A program made the position numbers and the translations under genes. The notes under the pieces are model-generated. The model ran no database searches and had not been told where the DNA came from. It worked only from the letters and a program-made list of their open reading frames with translations. Below are positions 62,391 through 64,000 of a stretch of DNA of 64,000 bases, one piece after another (position 1 is the stretch's first letter; every line of letters starts with the position of its first letter). Source of the stretch: Echinicola strongylocentroti (GTDB lineage Bacteria > Bacteroidota > Bacteroidia > Cytophagales > Cyclobacteriaceae); contig NZ_CP030041.1 of the NCBI RefSeq assembly GCF_003260975.1, forward strand, positions 905,001 through 969,000, written 5' to 3'.

Positions 62391-63659
62391 TTATTCTTTC
62401 ACCATCTGTGAACCTATAAAAGGTATTTTGGGTGCCAAAAAGTATCCTGTCAAGCTTGCGAAAAATATAGGGATTATATGCCCAAACCCTGTCAAAGTAG
62501 CCAATAAAATAGTAGTGCTCATCGGAGTACGGGTCACACAGGCATTGACAGCAGCCATGCAGCTCACAATCGCCAAGGTCAAGTTTATCGTTGGAAATAA
62601 TTGGTGAATAATTAGCCCCATAGTAGCTCCCACAAAAAACAGGGGAATGATAAATCCTCCACGCCACCCGGAGGTGACGGTTATGGAAATGGCAATAATC
62701 TTAAATATCAAAATCCCGAACAGTAAAGTCAATGAAAAATCGCTGGACAACAGTTCGTTTATTTCGTGATGGCCAAAGTACCGCGTAATCGGAAAATAAA
62801 ATGCAATGATCCCTAATAACAACCCTCCTATCGCGGTTTTGACATAAATAGCAATCGGTTTCTTCTCAAATAGGGTCTTAAAAAACTTGGTACAAAAAAT
62901 AAATACCCAGCCCAAAACGGCTCCAATGATCGCAAATAGCACCGCATATCCAAAGTCAAAAATACCAGCATACTCATAAGCGGACAAATCCCATGTCGGA
63001 CCTAGCCCTAAGTGAACGATCAGGGCAAATACCAAATAGCTAAAGCAACTTGCCACAAATGCCGGAATAATGGCTTTGTAATATTCGACGGCATGTTTAT
63101 GGTGGAGTATTTCAAGGGAAAACAAACTACCTCCCAGCGGAGCCCCAAATAATGCCGTAAACCCTGAAGCCATTCCTGCTATGCTCATCGACCTCAATTC
63201 TTCACCTTTCAACCGGAGCATTTTACCAAACCAAGTCCCCGTGGATCCAGTTACCTGTACTAGTGGTGCTTCTGGCCCAAGGCTTCCTCCCGATGCCACA
63301 CATAATAATGAGGAAAGCACCATGGAAGGATTGTTTTTGGGGTCGAGCTTGCCTTTATTAAACCGGATATTGTTTACGATAAGATGTATCTCTCCAGGGT
63401 CCCCGATAAAATGAATGATCAAGCCAGCCAACAGACCACAAATAGTCATCAATGGAATGACCTGCCATCCCGTAAAAAAGGCAAGCTGGTGCATCAAAAA
63501 CTCAAGGCCAATCCAATAAATGCCAGCGATTACGCCCCCTATCAAGCCCAGAAAAGCCCAAAGCAAAAATGTCCTACTAAAAACAAACGGATTAAACCGG
63601 ACCGGTCTGTCCAAGATATCCAAATACCTTACTAGTTTTCGTTTTTGCTTTAATTTCAC
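62391..63659 (-). CDS. ClC-family chloride channel/antiporter
   Basis: 422 residues, about ten to eleven membrane helices. Anion-pathway motif GGSLGPEAP (124-132) and later GWRGGFIIP (about 335), as in ClC proteins. No CBS domains at the C-terminus, so a short bacterial type. It moves chloride or similar anions, perhaps fluoride or in acid resistance. The end at 62391 follows KEM-like end, single gene. Confidence 0.88.
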   Translation of the reverse strand: MKLKQKRKLVRYLDILDRPVRFNPFVFSRTFLLWAFLGLIGGVIAGIYWIGLEFLMHQLAFFTGWQVIPLMTICGLLAGLIIHFIGDPGEIHLIVNNIRFNKGKLDPKNNPSMVLSSLLCVASGGSLGPEAPLVQVTGSTGTWFGKMLRLKGEELRSMSIAGMASGFTALFGAPLGGSLFSLEILHHKHAVEYYKAIIPAFVASCFSYLVFALIVHLGLGPTWDLSAYEYAGIFDFGYAVLFAIIGAVLGWVFIFCTKFFKTLFEKKPIAIYVKTAIGGLLLGIIAFYFPITRYFGHHEINELLSSDFSLTLLFGILIFKIIAISITVTSGWRGGFIIPLFFVGATMGLIIHQLFPTINLTLAIVSCMAAVNACVTRTPMSTTILLATLTGFGHIIPIFFASLTGYFLAPKIPFIGSQMVKE

Positions 63660-63942
63660 TTTATCAGGTCAGTTACAAGTTTTCTTTAGCATTTCCCAAA
63701 CTCAAAATTAATAAAAATAGCTCCTAAAATGGATACGTATATAGGATTCTTTACCAGAATGGAAGAACAGAAAACAACAATAACCTGACAATAGTGGGTT
63801 AACTACTACAATGAGAATCCACTTCTATTATCTTTCCTGCATAATAAAACCCAGTAAAATCTGTGAAATCCGCTCACTATCTACTATTTTTTGCCTTATT
63901 TACCATTTGATTGTTCATCAAACCCATTAAAAAACCTCATCC

Positions 63943-64000
63943 ATGATAACCAATAACGCCATCAACCGTCGCCATTTTATCAAAAGCTCCGCAGCTTCCC
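63943..64000 (+). CDS. Tat-exported protein, N-terminus only (cut by window)
   Basis: ATG at 63943 starts MITNNAINRRHFIKSSAAS with a twin-arginine motif RRHFIK; it runs beyond the right edge. Tat export in these bacteria is common for oxidoreductases and some hydrolases, but the family cannot be told from 19 residues. Confidence 0.65.
   Translation, partial: MITNNAINRRHFIKSSAAS

Noticed and set aside
1..64000. tRNA or rRNA genes
   Set aside because: No cloverleaf or rRNA-like sequence was recognised by reading; a dedicated scan would be needed to be sure.

Overview
The window looks like the chromosome of a marine, polysaccharide-degrading Bacteroidota of the Cytophagales / Cyclobacteriaceae type (Echinicola- or Algoriphagus-like). 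Support: SusC/SusD pairs with FecR and ECF sigma factors, many lipoproteins and OM barrels, glycoside hydrolase families 76, 78, 92 and 125, DUF4861, and promoter -7 boxes of the TAnnTTTG type. No rRNA, tRNA, CRISPR array or transposase was recognised. The genus is an inference.

Layout. 1-2900: two coupled DUF1080 (3-keto-disaccharide hydrolase) genes, then an S24-type XRE regulator with a small partner. 3179-5506: an outer-membrane beta-barrel receptor. 5507-6885: imperfect 120-bp repeats surrounding a GxxExxY (PD-(D/E)XK-like) gene. 6890-11811: two paralogous secreted proteins, then an array of a HExxH secreted protein and three paralogous small lipoproteins, each followed by a copy of the protease C-terminus. 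11950-16500: tex, a TlpA-like thioredoxin, a class A beta-lactamase-fold lipoprotein. 16548-33552 (minus): an alpha-mannan utilisation locus (GH78, ROK kinase, GH92, GH125, GH76, SusE, SusD, SusC, FecR). 33870-37878 (plus): an Anbu proteasome-like operon (ATP-grasp, alpha-E, Anbu, transglutaminase). 38154-39682: two divergent ECF sigma factors. 39794-47209: a second FecR-SusC-SusD set and a frameshifted endonuclease/exonuclease/phosphatase gene. 47290-51600: duplicated hypothetical surface-protein units with repeated hairpins, and a DAFRH-type secreted protein with a lipoprotein partner. 51519-54794: dinB, a 2H phosphoesterase, an EEP hydrolase. 55162-60525: kduD, kduI, DUF4861, DoxDA and DsrE-like genes (uronate and sulfur functions). 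60722-63659: small membrane proteins, RDD, a ClC channel. 63943 onward: a Tat-exported protein cut by the edge.

How it works together. The main PUL has enzymes for alpha-mannan: GH76 cuts the alpha-1,6 backbone, SusC/D/E binds and imports, GH92 and GH125 trim side chains and backbone ends, and the ROK kinase may phosphorylate released sugar. Sigma/FecR/STN-SusC relays should sense the glycan. kduI/kduD with DUF4861 point to pectin- or uronate-type glycans.

Most interesting: (1) secreted-enzyme plus small-lipoprotein cassettes at 8157-11811 and 49733-51182, sharing a tandem TGCGTA upstream motif with three other surface-protein units, amplified in tandem, and carrying repeated frame disruptions at G-tracts, an AC repeat and an amber codon; (2) a GxxExxY gene embedded in a repeat array; (3) a nearly identical 176-bp inverted-repeat element in three copies; (4) 7-bp-period arrays just 3' of four metabolic genes. 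Frame disruptions could also be sequencing errors, and this needs read-level checking.
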